A stretch of 64,000 nucleotides of DNA from Phycisphaeraceae bacterium (GTDB lineage Bacteria; Planctomycetota; Phycisphaerae; Phycisphaerales; Phycisphaeraceae), in contig JAJDCS010000026.1 in the NCBI GenBank assembly GCA_029260715.1, forward strand, positions 26,084 to 90,083, read 5' to 3'. Shown here in pieces: positions 35,272 through 48,400 of this stretch; positions within the stretch are counted from its first letter, which is position 1; every line of letters starts with the position of its first letter. Below the pieces are notes generated by a model that made no database searches, was not told the DNA's origin, and saw only the letters and a program-made list of their open reading frames with translations. Both the position numbers and the translations under genes were made by a program.

Positions 35272-35841
35272 ATGGGTTTGACGACTATGGCTGATGCTTT
35301 TGTACACAAACACAGGCGCGCACGGGTTGTCGGTGTGGCGCTGTGTCTGATGGCGGTGGTGTGCGTTGCGGGTTGCAAGATGCACGTGGAGGCGGTGTCG
35401 CGGCCGGCGTACCGGCTCAAGGGGCGGGTGGCGGTCCTGGGCACGCTGCTGCGCGCCCACGAAGAGTTGTTTATCCCGCTGTATATGAAGGCGTTTCCAT
35501 ACCAGACGCTGGTGGAGCGGCGGGACTTGCTGGAGATTATCAATGAGCAGGACCTGTCGCCCGAGCGGTTGCGGGAAGAGACGCGCGCGAAGATCAGGCG
35601 GATCCTGGGCGTGACTGCGATCGTCTACCCGAATTTTACCGATGAGCCGCCCGGGCAGCTTTCGATCAAGGTGATCGACACGGAATCGGGCGAGATTGTG
35701 GCGGCGGTGCTGATCACGCGTGAAAACGAGCCGTTGCTAGGCCCGAAGGCTTCGCCTAGGCGGATGATCTACAAAGGCGTGGACGCGCTGCGTGTCGAGG
35801 CCAACCGCCACGCCAAGAAAGCGTTTTGGCATTTGCGGTAG
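35272..35841 (+). CDS. Lipoprotein with a CsgG/FlgO-like core
   Basis: 189 residues. The signal peptide ends in a lipobox (VVCVAGCK, ~residues 29-36), so it should be lipid-anchored. The segment KGRVAVLGTLLRA followed by YQTLVERRDLLEIINEQDLS and GVTAIVYPNFTDE resembles the nucleoside-like fold seen in CsgG, FlgO and TolB-N type proteins ('VERRDLxxIxxEQ'). CsgG forms the curli secretion pore, but this protein is shorter and lacks evidence of the pore hairpins. I infer an envelope accessory protein. Met6 (35287) is another possible start. Confidence 0.65.
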   Translation: MGLTTMADAFVHKHRRARVVGVALCLMAVVCVAGCKMHVEAVSRPAYRLKGRVAVLGTLLRAHEELFIPLYMKAFPYQTLVERRDLLEIINEQDLSPERLREETRAKIRRILGVTAIVYPNFTDEPPGQLSIKVIDTESGEIVAAVLITRENEPLLGPKASPRRMIYKGVDALRVEANRHAKKAFWHLR

Positions 35842-35859
35842 GCGGTGGGGGGGCAATTA

Positions 35860-36318
35860 TTATTTTTCCGGCGAGCCGACCGGCGTGGTGGGGGTATTCA
35901 CCGCGTTGGTGTGTGCTGGGTTGCGCGTGGCGCTCAGGCGTTGGGCCAGCGCGTCTCTTAAGAGCATCTGGAGCGTCTGGTCGGTGGTGGTGCGGTAGAT
36001 TTGGATGCGCGTCACGTCGGTGCTGACGGATTGGTAGGTGATCTTCATCTTCAGCTCTCTAGCGGATTGGAAGATGTACTCGCCGTCTAGGGCGGTGGTG
36101 TTCGACCAGCGGATTTCTAGATCGTTTTCCTCAAGCAAGTGGCGGATCGAGTCCCTGGTCTCGGCGCCGGTCGCGCCGACTATAACCACGAGCGGGTCCA
36201 TGAACGCGGTCGGGTCGCCCCACAAAGCGGGGATGTCTTTCGAGGGGTGTGAGTGGCAGCCGGCGGTGGCGGTTAGCAGGCAGGCGACGATCCACGTTCT
36301 GTGGTTTAATTTTGCCAT
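35860..36318 (-). CDS. Lipoprotein of unknown function
   Basis: About 152 residues with a signal peptide and lipobox (ACLLTATAGCHS). The rest (MDPLVVIVGATGAETRDSIRHLLEENDLEIRW...) looks like a small alpha/beta domain; no family is recognised. The Thr/Pro-rich tail is probably disordered. The ATG at 36318 with GGAG nine bases upstream is chosen over the open frame to 36408, because it starts the signal peptide cleanly. It is convergent with the CsgG-like lipoprotein gene, their stops being 18 bases apart. Confidence 0.7.
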   Translation of the reverse strand: MAKLNHRTWIVACLLTATAGCHSHPSKDIPALWGDPTAFMDPLVVIVGATGAETRDSIRHLLEENDLEIRWSNTTALDGEYIFQSARELKMKITYQSVSTDVTRIQIYRTTTDQTLQMLLRDALAQRLSATRNPAHTNAVNTPTTPVGSPEK

Positions 36319-36473
36319 GGTGTCACGCTCCGTGGGTTTCGGCTGTGTGGGGCGGGTTCGGGGGCGGTTGGTAAACACGGCCAGAGCCCGCTCCCCGGCA
36401 GAGAGCAACTCGTATTGTGGCGCTACGCTACCATCAATCGAAAGCCGGCTCTAGTCCGGATGTGGCGGGCTAG

Positions 36474-40487
<4,014 letters not shown>

Positions 40488-40622
40488 GGGTATTCGTGAC
40501 CCAACCAAACAGTCTTTAAATAAATTTTTCTATAACCGCTTGCGTATTGAATCCTTATCGGCACGATCTTTTACGGTGTTAAAGGCTGCCAGGGGGCGGG
40601 CGAAGTGGGTATGATGGGTTGG

Positions 40623-41432
40623 ATGAAACCTTTGGCGCTGATTATTCGGACGGCTGGGACGAACTGCGACCGTGAGTTGGCGCACGCGTTTGAGTTGGCG
40701 GGTGCGGCGACGCGGACGGTGCACCTGAACCGGCTAATCGAGGACCCGGCTGCATTTGAGTTGGTGGACATCATCGGCTTCCCCGGGGGTTTTAGTTATG
40801 GGGACGACATCGCCGCGGGGCGGATTTTAGCCAACCGTGTGCGTCACAGGCTGATCGAGCCGTTGCGCGCGGCTGTGGGGCGGGGCGTGCCGATGATCGG
40901 TATCTGCAACGGATTTCAGGCGATGGTGAAGCTGGGGCTGCTGCCCGACCCCGCGGGGGGTGGTCTGGGTAGGCAGGCGGTGACGCTGGCAGATAACACC
41001 AGCGGCCGATTCGTGGCGAAGTGGGTGGGGCTATGCGTGCCTGGGGATACAGCGTGTATCTGGACTCAATCGCTGGGGCGGTTTGAGCTGCCTGTGGCGC
41101 ATGGGGAGGGGCGGTTTGTCTGTGGGTCGGGGGAGTTGCTCGAGAGGTTGCGGGCCCAAGGGCAGGTGGCGCTGCGGTACGTGGCGGCGGGGCAGGCGGG
41201 GCAGCCATCGGATTACAACCCCAACGGGTCAGTCGACGACATAGCCGGTATTTGCGACCCGACGGGCTTAATCCTGGGCTTGATGCCGCACCCGGAGCGG
41301 TACACACACCCTACGCATCACCCACAGTGGACGCGGCTGATCGGTCGCGGGTCGGGCGAGGCTCCGGTTGGGCTGCGGCTGTTTCAGAACGCTGTGGAGC
41401 ATGTGAAACAGCACGCAACATGCAGCGCGTAG
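40623..41432 (+). CDS. purQ: Phosphoribosylformylglycinamidine synthase, glutaminase subunit
   Basis: It supplies ammonia from glutamine for the fourth step of purine synthesis, acting with PurL and PurS. The class I glutamine amidotransferase triad is visible: Cys95 (GICNGFQ), His223 and Glu225 (LMPHPERY). ALIIRTAGTNCDRELAHAF and GFPGGFSYGDDIAAGRI are typical of PurQ. About 269 residues is longer than the B. subtilis protein but usual for many phyla. Earlier in-frame starts (40605 GTG, 40611 ATG) exist, and no ribosome-binding site decides between them. No other pur gene is near. Confidence 0.93.
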   Translation: MKPLALIIRTAGTNCDRELAHAFELAGAATRTVHLNRLIEDPAAFELVDIIGFPGGFSYGDDIAAGRILANRVRHRLIEPLRAAVGRGVPMIGICNGFQAMVKLGLLPDPAGGGLGRQAVTLADNTSGRFVAKWVGLCVPGDTACIWTQSLGRFELPVAHGEGRFVCGSGELLERLRAQGQVALRYVAAGQAGQPSDYNPNGSVDDIAGICDPTGLILGLMPHPERYTHPTHHPQWTRLIGRGSGEAPVGLRLFQNAVEHVKQHATCSA

Positions 41433-41463
41433 CGCGTGACATGGTTTCCAAGCACGCTTTCAG

Positions 41464-42150
41464 CTAATCGTCGAACCACGCGGCCAACTCGTCGAGCGAT
41501 AACCCCTGGACGGTCTGCACGATTCGGTTCGCGGCGTGTAGGGCTTCGGGCGGGTGGGTGGTGGTCAGGGCTAAGGTTTTCAGACCCGCGCGTCGTGCGG
41601 ATTCGAGGCCGGCGGGGGTGTCCTCGATGGCCAGGCAGCCGGAGGGCTGGAGGTTGGGCAGGCGTTTTGCCAGGCCTTCCACCGCGAGCCGGTAGGTGGT
41701 GGGGTCCGGCTTCGAGCGGGTGACGTGGTCGGCGGTGACGATCGGGTCAAAGGTTTGGCTCAGCCCCAGGCCCGCGAGGATGGGCAGGATGTCTTGCGTG
41801 GTGGCGCCGCTGGCAATGGCGACGGGCATTTTTTCGGACGCGGTCTTGATCAATTCCAGCATGCCGGGGATGACGCCCACGCCGTCGGCGAGGATGGCCT
41901 CGAACACCCGGGCTTTTTCTTCGCACAGTTGTGAGATTGTTTTGTCGTCGGGCTGCTGGTCGGTGTGGTCGGCGAGCATAGCGCGGAAGCCGTCGCGGTC
42001 GTCGTACCCGATGTAGCGGCGAAGGTATTCGTTGTAGGTGAAGGTAACACCCAGGCGCTGGGTGACGCCGATGAAGGCCCGGTAATGCAAGGGCTCGGTG
42101 TCCACAATCACACCGTCGAAATCAAAAACGATCGCTTGGGGCATGGGCAT
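41464..42150 (-). CDS. HAD-superfamily phosphatase, beta-phosphoglucomutase-like
   Basis: 228 residues of the HAD subfamily IA. Motif I FDFDGVIVDTEP (Asp nucleophile and acid/base), motif II AIASGATT, motif III Lys in HVTRSKPDPTTY and motif IV AIEDTPAGLESARRAG are all present, with a helical cap between I and II. Such enzymes act on small phosphates: sugar phosphates, phosphoglycolate or nucleotides. The exact substrate cannot be told from the sequence. It converges with purQ, the stops 31 bases apart. Confidence 0.9.
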   Translation of the reverse strand: MPMPQAIVFDFDGVIVDTEPLHYRAFIGVTQRLGVTFTYNEYLRRYIGYDDRDGFRAMLADHTDQQPDDKTISQLCEEKARVFEAILADGVGVIPGMLELIKTASEKMPVAIASGATTQDILPILAGLGLSQTFDPIVTADHVTRSKPDPTTYRLAVEGLAKRLPNLQPSGCLAIEDTPAGLESARRAGLKTLALTTTHPPEALHAANRIVQTVQGLSLDELAAWFDD

Positions 42151-42661
42151 GGAGTTTAGGCTTCGAGGCGGGGGCAGACAATCGCGGGCTGCGTGGCGTG
42201 TCTATTGAGGTGGGTTTGCTTGGTCGCAGTCAATATGATGAGGGTTGAGAATTGTTAATGCCGGTCATTCCAAGCGGCAGCCGATAACAGTTTTCAAAAG
42301 ATTTTTTAAACCTGATCCGGCGCGGCTAACACAAATTCCGTTGGTGTGAGTGTGCCTGTTTCTGTAAAACCACCGCCCGGATGGGCGTGGTTTATGGGGC
42401 GGACGGGGCAAAACCAGGCTTTGTTCTGTGGGTGTAGGCTGTTGTTTTGCAGGCAGATAGGTGGTGTTGCGGGTGTTTCGCGGTGTCTGCGGTGGGTGGT
42501 GTCTTGCGGGGCTGGGTTCGGGGTAAAAAAACTCGCAAGCCGGTTTCATCTTTCGCGTGTGTACGGTTAATTCGTGCGGGCGCTTTGCCGATCATAATAT
42601 TACTGATCAGTCCGCTTCGGTGTGATTGATGTGAGGAGATTTTGGAGAAAGGTCCACCCGT
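42151..42661. other. Gene-free divergent region with hairpin
   Basis: 511 bp between the divergent HAD gene and the response regulator gene. Around 42366-42392 AAACCACCGCCC and GGGCGTGGTTT pair around GGAT, a stem of about 11 bp with one bulge. The stretch between 42290 and 42600 has no convincing coding frame. The region is a plausible seat for regulatory RNA or protein binding. Confidence 0.4.
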
Positions 42662-43240
42662 ATGCCGCGTCAAAAAGATATCCTAACCACCGGAGAGGTA
42701 GCAAAGATTTGCAACGTGGCGCCACGCACAGTGAGCAAGTGGTTCGATTCGGGCCAGTTGCGGGGTTATCGAATCCCGGGCTCGAAGGACCGCCGCATCC
42801 CGTTGAATTCTTTGATCAAGTTCATGAAATCGCACAACATCCCGCTCGACGGCTTGCAGAGCGGGCGGACACGGGTGCTGATTGTGGACGACGAATCGGA
42901 GATTGTGGATGTGCTCGAAAAGGTCCTGACCGAGCAGGCCAACTACGAGGTGCACGCGGCGCACACGGGGTTCGCCTCGGGTGTGGAGTGTGAGAAATTC
43001 CGACCGCACGTGATGCTGCTGGATATGCACCTGGGCGACGTCAACGGCGAAGACGTGCTCAAGCTGGTGCGCGACAACGGCGAGCTACAGCTGACCAAGG
43101 TGATCGCGATGAGCGGTAAGCTGACGGACGGCCAGGCCCACCAGTTGATGCAGAAGGGGTTTGACGGGTACCTGAAGAAGCCGTTCCACGTCCGCCAGGT
43201 CATCGAGGCGATCGAAGAAGCCACCGCGATCGTGTATTGA
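42662..43240 (+). CDS. Response regulator with N-terminal excisionase-type HTH and C-terminal receiver
   Basis: 192 residues. Residues ~8-55 are a MerR/excisionase-like helix-turn-helix (LTTGEVAKICNVAPRTVSKW, then RIPGSKDRRIPLNSLIKFM). Residues ~70-190 are a receiver domain: acidic pair VDDESE, phospho-acceptor Asp121 (LLDMHLGDVNG), Ser in AMSGKL and Lys in YLKKPFH. This order (DNA-binding first, receiver last) is the reverse of most response regulators and is seen in some planctomycetes and delta-proteobacteria. A GGAGAAAGG precedes the ATG. No kinase gene is adjacent; the hybrid kinase ending at 36474 is the nearest. Confidence 0.9.
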   Translation: MPRQKDILTTGEVAKICNVAPRTVSKWFDSGQLRGYRIPGSKDRRIPLNSLIKFMKSHNIPLDGLQSGRTRVLIVDDESEIVDVLEKVLTEQANYEVHAAHTGFASGVECEKFRPHVMLLDMHLGDVNGEDVLKLVRDNGELQLTKVIAMSGKLTDGQAHQLMQKGFDGYLKKPFHVRQVIEAIEEATAIVY

Positions 43241-43463
43241 TAAGGCTCCGTAGAGCCGCACGCCGTTATTTAAATCGTAGTGGGCTTCCCCGCCCACGCG
43301 ATTCATTCCGCCTTCCAGTCCCCCATTAAATACCGCCCGTCCCACTTTTAGCTTTACGCTGCGGTTTGACCACCGTCGGCTCGCGGTGTGGGTATCCTTG
43401 CCTTAAGATACGCCCGTTGCCTGCGGGTCGGTTCCCCCTTATTTTTCATACAGGAGCAGAAAC

Positions 43464-44264
43464 GTGGATACCCGGATCATGCCATTGGCGGCTTTGGCTA
43501 TCGGCCTGTGGGCGGTGGGCGGCGGTGTGTCGGTGTCCGCGGCGGTGCATAAGGAGGCGGTGCGGTACCAGCACGGCGATGTTGAGTTGCAGGGGTACCT
43601 GGCGTACGACGACGCGGCAGCAGGTAAGCGGCCGGGCGTGCTTGTGATTCACGAGTGGTGGGGGCTTAACGATTACACGAAGTCCCGCGTGGATCAGTTG
43701 GCCGGGCTGGGGTACGTGGCGTTTGCGTTGGATATGTACGGCAAGGGTTACACCACCGCCGACCCGGAGGACGCCAAGCGGTGCTCGGGCGAGTTCTACG
43801 GCGACCCGATGCTCTGGCGGCAGCGGGCCAAGGCGGGCCTGGACGTGCTGATGAACCAGGATCGGGTTGACCCGTCGCGGGTCGCGGTTATCGGGTACTG
43901 CTTCGGCGGCACGACGGCGTTACAACTGGCGTACAGCGGGGCCGACCTGAAAGGCGCGGTGAGCTTCCACGGGAGCCTGCCGCTGCCGGGCCCAGCCGAC
44001 ACGCCGCGGATCAAGGCCAAGATCCTTGTCTGTCACGGCGCTAACGACACGATGATCCCCGCGGAGCGCATCGGTGCGTTCCAGCAGGCGATGCGTGAGG
44101 CTGGGCTTGACTGGCAGTTCATTTCCTACAGCAACGCGGTCCACAGCTTCACCAACCCGCGCGCTGGCGGGTTTGGGGTCCAGGGGGTGGACTACAACCC
44201 GGAGGCGGACCGCCGATCGTGGCAGCACATGCGGCAGTTTTTTGACGAGATATTCGGGCGATAG
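43464..44264 (+). CDS. Exported dienelactone hydrolase-family protein
   Basis: 266 residues with a signal peptide (MPLAALAIGLWAVGGGVSVSAA). The alpha/beta-hydrolase core is complete: Cys146 nucleophile in GYCFGG, Asp195 in GANDTM and His227 in NAVHSFT, the Cys-Asp-His triad of dienelactone hydrolases. VLVIHEWWGLNDYTKSR is the family's early motif. Cytoplasmic relatives open the lactone of aromatic degradation; a periplasmic form with unknown ester or lactone substrate is inferred here. The GTG start has AGGAG eight bases upstream. Confidence 0.9.
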   Translation: MDTRIMPLAALAIGLWAVGGGVSVSAAVHKEAVRYQHGDVELQGYLAYDDAAAGKRPGVLVIHEWWGLNDYTKSRVDQLAGLGYVAFALDMYGKGYTTADPEDAKRCSGEFYGDPMLWRQRAKAGLDVLMNQDRVDPSRVAVIGYCFGGTTALQLAYSGADLKGAVSFHGSLPLPGPADTPRIKAKILVCHGANDTMIPAERIGAFQQAMREAGLDWQFISYSNAVHSFTNPRAGGFGVQGVDYNPEADRRSWQHMRQFFDEIFGR

Positions 44265-44290
44265 GCGTGCGGGGACCGCGATATGCGTGA

Positions 44291-44327
44291 AACACACGTT
44301 GCCCTTCGGGCCAAAGTGTGGCACCCC
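44291..44327 (-). repeat. Dispersed hairpin repeat, family 2, copy 3
   Basis: Read on the minus strand it is GGGTGCCACACTTTGGCCCG, then AAGGGCAACGTGTGT, the same ACAC...CCGAAGG...GTGT layout as 714-752 and 32172-32207. It is the most diverged copy. Confidence 0.45.
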
Positions 44328-44382
44328 ATTCAAAGACTTCACTGCATTGCCCTATCGCTGCTTGGTAACTACAACATGAGCC

Positions 44383-45465
44383 ATGGCTAAGACGAACGAA
44401 ACGACCGCCAAACCGCGCATCCTGACCGGGGACACGCCCACAGGGCGGCTGCACCTGGGGCACTACGTGGGCTCGATCGAGAACCGCTTGGCCCTGCAGC
44501 ACTCGCACGATTGTTTTTTCATCATCGCGAATACCCACGCGCTGACGACACGCGCCGAAGAGTCCAAGGCGGTGCGCCAGGACACGATTCAGATCGCGAT
44601 TGATTACCTGGCCGCGGGGATCGACCCCAATCAATCAACCATTTTTATCCAGAGCGAGATCCCCGCCATCGCGGAGCTGACGTGGTACTTCGCCATGCTG
44701 CTTGGGTACGGCCGGCTGATGCGCAACCCGACGGTGAAGGACGAGATCACGGTGAAGAACCTGGGAGACAGCTACTCGTTCGGGTTTCTGATGTACCCGG
44801 TGGGTCAGGCGGCGGATATTCTGGCGTTTCGGCCTCAGGCGGTGCCGGTGGGGGAGGACCAGGTGCCGCACATCGAGATGACGCGCGAGATCGCCAGGCG
44901 GTTCAACGTGGTGTACAGCGGCGTCGACCCACAAGGCGACGACGCGGCCCACGCCAAGAAAGGGGTGTTCCCGGTCCCCGAGGCGATGGTGGGGCGGGTG
45001 TCGCGGCTGGTGGGGACGGACGGGAAAAACAAGATGAGCAAGTCCTTGGACAACGCGATCTATCTGAGCGACACCGCTAAGCAGGTGCAGAAGAAGTGCA
45101 ACAAGATATTCACGGGGCGCATGAGCGCCAGCGACCCCGGTGTGATCGAAGGCAACCCGCTGTGGGCGTACCACGACGCGTTCAACCCGGACAAGGGCGA
45201 GGTGCAGGACATGAAGGGGCGGTACCAAGCGGGGAAGGTCGGCGACGGCGATTGCAAGAAGCGGCTGGCGGAAGTGATCAACGCGTTGCTCGATCCGATG
45301 CGCGCTCGGCGAGCGGAGCTGGAAGCCCAGCCGGACCGTGTGATGTGGGTGTTGTATGAAGGCACCGGGCGTGCCAACGCGGTGGCGGAAGAAACCCTGT
45401 GGCGCGCCAAGCAAGCGGTGGGGTTCGACTTTTTCCGCCGCGGGCTGAGCCTGGTCGGGGATTAG
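44383..45465 (+). CDS. trpS: Tryptophanyl-tRNA synthetase
   Basis: A class I synthetase, 360 residues. HLGH (GRLHLGHYVGSIEN) replaces the HIGH motif as in all TrpRS, and KMSKS is exact (NKMSKSLDNAI). TPTGRLHLGHY, YPVGQAADILAF and VPVGEDQVPHIEM are TrpRS signatures. Its stop codon overlaps, tail to tail, the stop of the large minus-strand gene at 45462. No attenuator was seen upstream; the 117 bp before it hold a family 2 repeat. Confidence 0.95.
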   Translation: MAKTNETTAKPRILTGDTPTGRLHLGHYVGSIENRLALQHSHDCFFIIANTHALTTRAEESKAVRQDTIQIAIDYLAAGIDPNQSTIFIQSEIPAIAELTWYFAMLLGYGRLMRNPTVKDEITVKNLGDSYSFGFLMYPVGQAADILAFRPQAVPVGEDQVPHIEMTREIARRFNVVYSGVDPQGDDAAHAKKGVFPVPEAMVGRVSRLVGTDGKNKMSKSLDNAIYLSDTAKQVQKKCNKIFTGRMSASDPGVIEGNPLWAYHDAFNPDKGEVQDMKGRYQAGKVGDGDCKKRLAEVINALLDPMRARRAELEAQPDRVMWVLYEGTGRANAVAEETLWRAKQAVGFDFFRRGLSLVGD

Positions 45466-48400
45466 CCTTGGCGGCGCGCGCGTGGGCCTATCGAGCCGCT
45501 TATCAAGATCAACAAGAAGATGCTTAGCGTGCTTGGTTCGGGGACCGCGAGGGTTGCGGCGAATGATGGCGAGGGGATAAGCGAAGTGACGCTGTCGAAC
45601 AGGTGGCTCTGCCAGATGAGCAGGTCTAGGCCGTTAACAAGCCCGTCGATATTGAAGTCGCCCTGGTCCCACTGATTGCCGCTGAAGAGGTTGGCTTGCC
45701 AGCGGAGCAGGTCCAGGCCGTTGACAATGCCGTCGAGGTTGGCGTCGCCTGGGATGGCGGCGATGAGCGTTAGGCCAATGACGCCGTTGTAGTCGTAGAC
45801 CGGAGCGAGGGTCATGTCGGGGGCGATGGTCGCGCCGGTGATCGTGGTGAATTGGCCGCTGCGTGAGTCGGCGATGAGTACCTGAAACTCGTCAAAGTAA
45901 TCCGGTGTTAACCCGTCGATCAAGTCAATATCGAGGCTGCCGAATAGCGTTGTGGGGCCTGTGACGACAAGCTGGTCGTACCCGGTGCCGGGTGTCAGCC
46001 CGCCCAATTCGACGTGCATTGTCCCCAAGACTTGGGTGAACTGGGCGACGGTGGCTGAGCCGGGTGAGTTGCCGATTTCCAAGAGGCCGTTGTTGTCGAG
46101 GCGCACGCCGACGTTGGCGCCGTCCTGAAGGATCAGAGTTGAGCCCAGGGTGTTTGAAAGTTTGCCCGCTCCGGAAAACGACGCCCCCGCGGTGATTGTG
46201 GCATTGTCGTCGAGCCGCAACTGGTCGGTGAAGTCGGGCAGGTTGACCTGTGCGGTGGAGAAAAAGGTTGTGGGGATGTCGAACGCGGCGATTTGGTCGA
46301 TGTTGACCGTACCGCGGAGGGTCTGCGACAGGCCTTTGACGGTGGCGGCGTCGAGCGAGCTTGCCCCGCCGTTTAGGTTGAGCGTGCCTGTTGAGAGTGT
46401 CCACCCGCCGGTGAAGGTCATGGTGCGGCCGGCGCCGACGGTGGCCACGCCGTCGAACAGGTCGGTGACGGGATCGACGATGATCATGTCGCCTTGGATG
46501 GCTTCGATGATGCCGTTGCCGCCGCCGCCGTCGAGGTCGGGGGCCAGTGTGTAATTGAGGGTGAGTGTCCCGCCTTTGGCGGCGATGCGGCCGTCGTTGA
46601 CGACTTGGTTCACGGCTACGGTGCCGAACCCGATGATCAGGCCCGGATTGACGACGGTGCCGTTGAAAATGTTGGCGCCGCCGACCGAGCCGCCTTGCAA
46701 CTCCAGTTGATCGGCGACGTTGGTGTTCCAGGGGTTAGTGACGCGTAGCGCGCCGTCCGTGTCCGCGGTGCCGATGGTGCCCACGTTCAAGATGGCGTTG
46801 GTGACGGTCAGCGTGCCGTTGTCGGCGCGTAGGTGTGAGTTGCCGTTGAAATCAATTTTGGCGCTGATGGTGCCGAAGCCTGTCAGCGCGTGGCCATCGA
46901 TGCTGGCAAGCGTGCCGGGGCCGGAGATAACCCCGCTGGCGATGGTGTTGGGGGCGGCAATCGTGCCACCGGTGAGGTAGATCATCGAGTCGGCGTCTGC
47001 GGTGTTGATGGTGCCGGTGAGGTTTATGGGGGCGGCGACGGCGCCGCGGTCTTGCATGTTCAGCGTGCCGGTGATGCTGATTTTAGAGCCGGCGAGCATG
47101 GTGGGGATACCGGTGACAAGCGGCGGGGTGCCGGGGACCGAGCCGTCGAGGTTGGCGGTGCCGGCGAGGTTCCATTCGGCGCTTCTGGCGAGCAGGTCGA
47201 CCGTGAACACGCCGCCGGGGGTGAGCAGCAACCCCGCGTTGTTGATGTTCAGTGTTCCATCAAACTTGTTGACGTTCGCGGTGTTTTCAATGCCGTCCAT
47301 ATTGTTAAGTCTGAACGGTTTGTTGATCGTCCAGACGGTGAGGCCGGTCGAGCCGTCGAGGTCGAAGTAGCCACCGTTGACGGTGGTGTCGGCGTTGACG
47401 GTGGCGTTGCCGCGTTGGCGGATGATGCCGCTGAGGTCGATCGTCCCGCCGTTGTAGGTGGTGGGGCCGTCGAATTCGACGTGGCCGGTGGCGGTGGGGC
47501 CGGGTGTGAAAAAGCGCCCGCCGTCGATCGTCAGGGCGCCGTTGACGTCCAGCACGCCGCCTGTGCCGACGTTGAACACGCCGCCGTGGATCGTGGTGGT
47601 GCCGTTGAAGTTGAGGTCGGCGTTGGCGGCGGTGTTGATCACCCCGTTGTTGATTACTGCAGCGGTGTTGATGTCAACCACGCCGCCGGCGTTGATGACG
47701 GAGTTGGAGGTGGTCAGCGAGATCTGCGCCCCTTCGATGCGGGCGCGGTTGGCGAAATCAGCGCCGCCGGTGAAGTCGATCTGCCCGCCGCTGGTCAGCG
47801 ACCAGGCGACGGGGATTGAGATAAACCTTGCCTGGCCGATTTTCATGGTGCCGCTGAACGAGTTGCCCTGCAGCCCGCCGGAGATGATGTTGATGCTGCC
47901 GCCCGTGGCGTCCACCACGCCGCTGCCGATGCCATCGAGGTTCCAGGGGTTGGCCGCGAGGGATGTCATGGTCATGGTGCCCAGGATCGCCTGGATCGTG
48001 CCGTTGTTGGTGAGGCTCGTGGCGACGTCCACGGTCGGGTTGCCCAGGCCGCTAAAGAGCTTGGTGCCCGAGTTGATTAAAAGGGTGTTGGTGTCGAGCG
48101 TGCCTGTGAGCATGGAAATCAACGCGCCGTTTTGGATCTGGACTTGGTTGGCCTCCAACTCGCCGCCGGTGTCGATCACGATGCTCGACCCGGCGCCGTC
48201 GACGGTGACAATGTTGGACGCGTCGAGCTTGAAGCCGTTGGTATCAACGTCCGCACCCTGGGAGACGGTGAGGTTGTTGGTGAATCCGTTCGCGGAGAGG
48301 CCGACCTGGAGGTCGCCCGAGCCGTCGGCGTTGCGGATGAAGGCGTCGTCGTCGCTTTGCGGCAGGCTGTTGCCGGACCAATTGCCGGGGGTGTTCCAGT

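Noticed and set aside
42265..42629. Short frames in the 42.2-42.6 kb gap
   Set aside because: Each is under 95 codons, overlaps the hairpin region, lacks a ribosome-binding site and has no sensible composition.
46890..47819. 309-codon Gly/Val-rich frame on the plus strand
   Set aside because: Antisense to the repeat part of the matrixin-like protein, with low-complexity composition and no recognisable domain.
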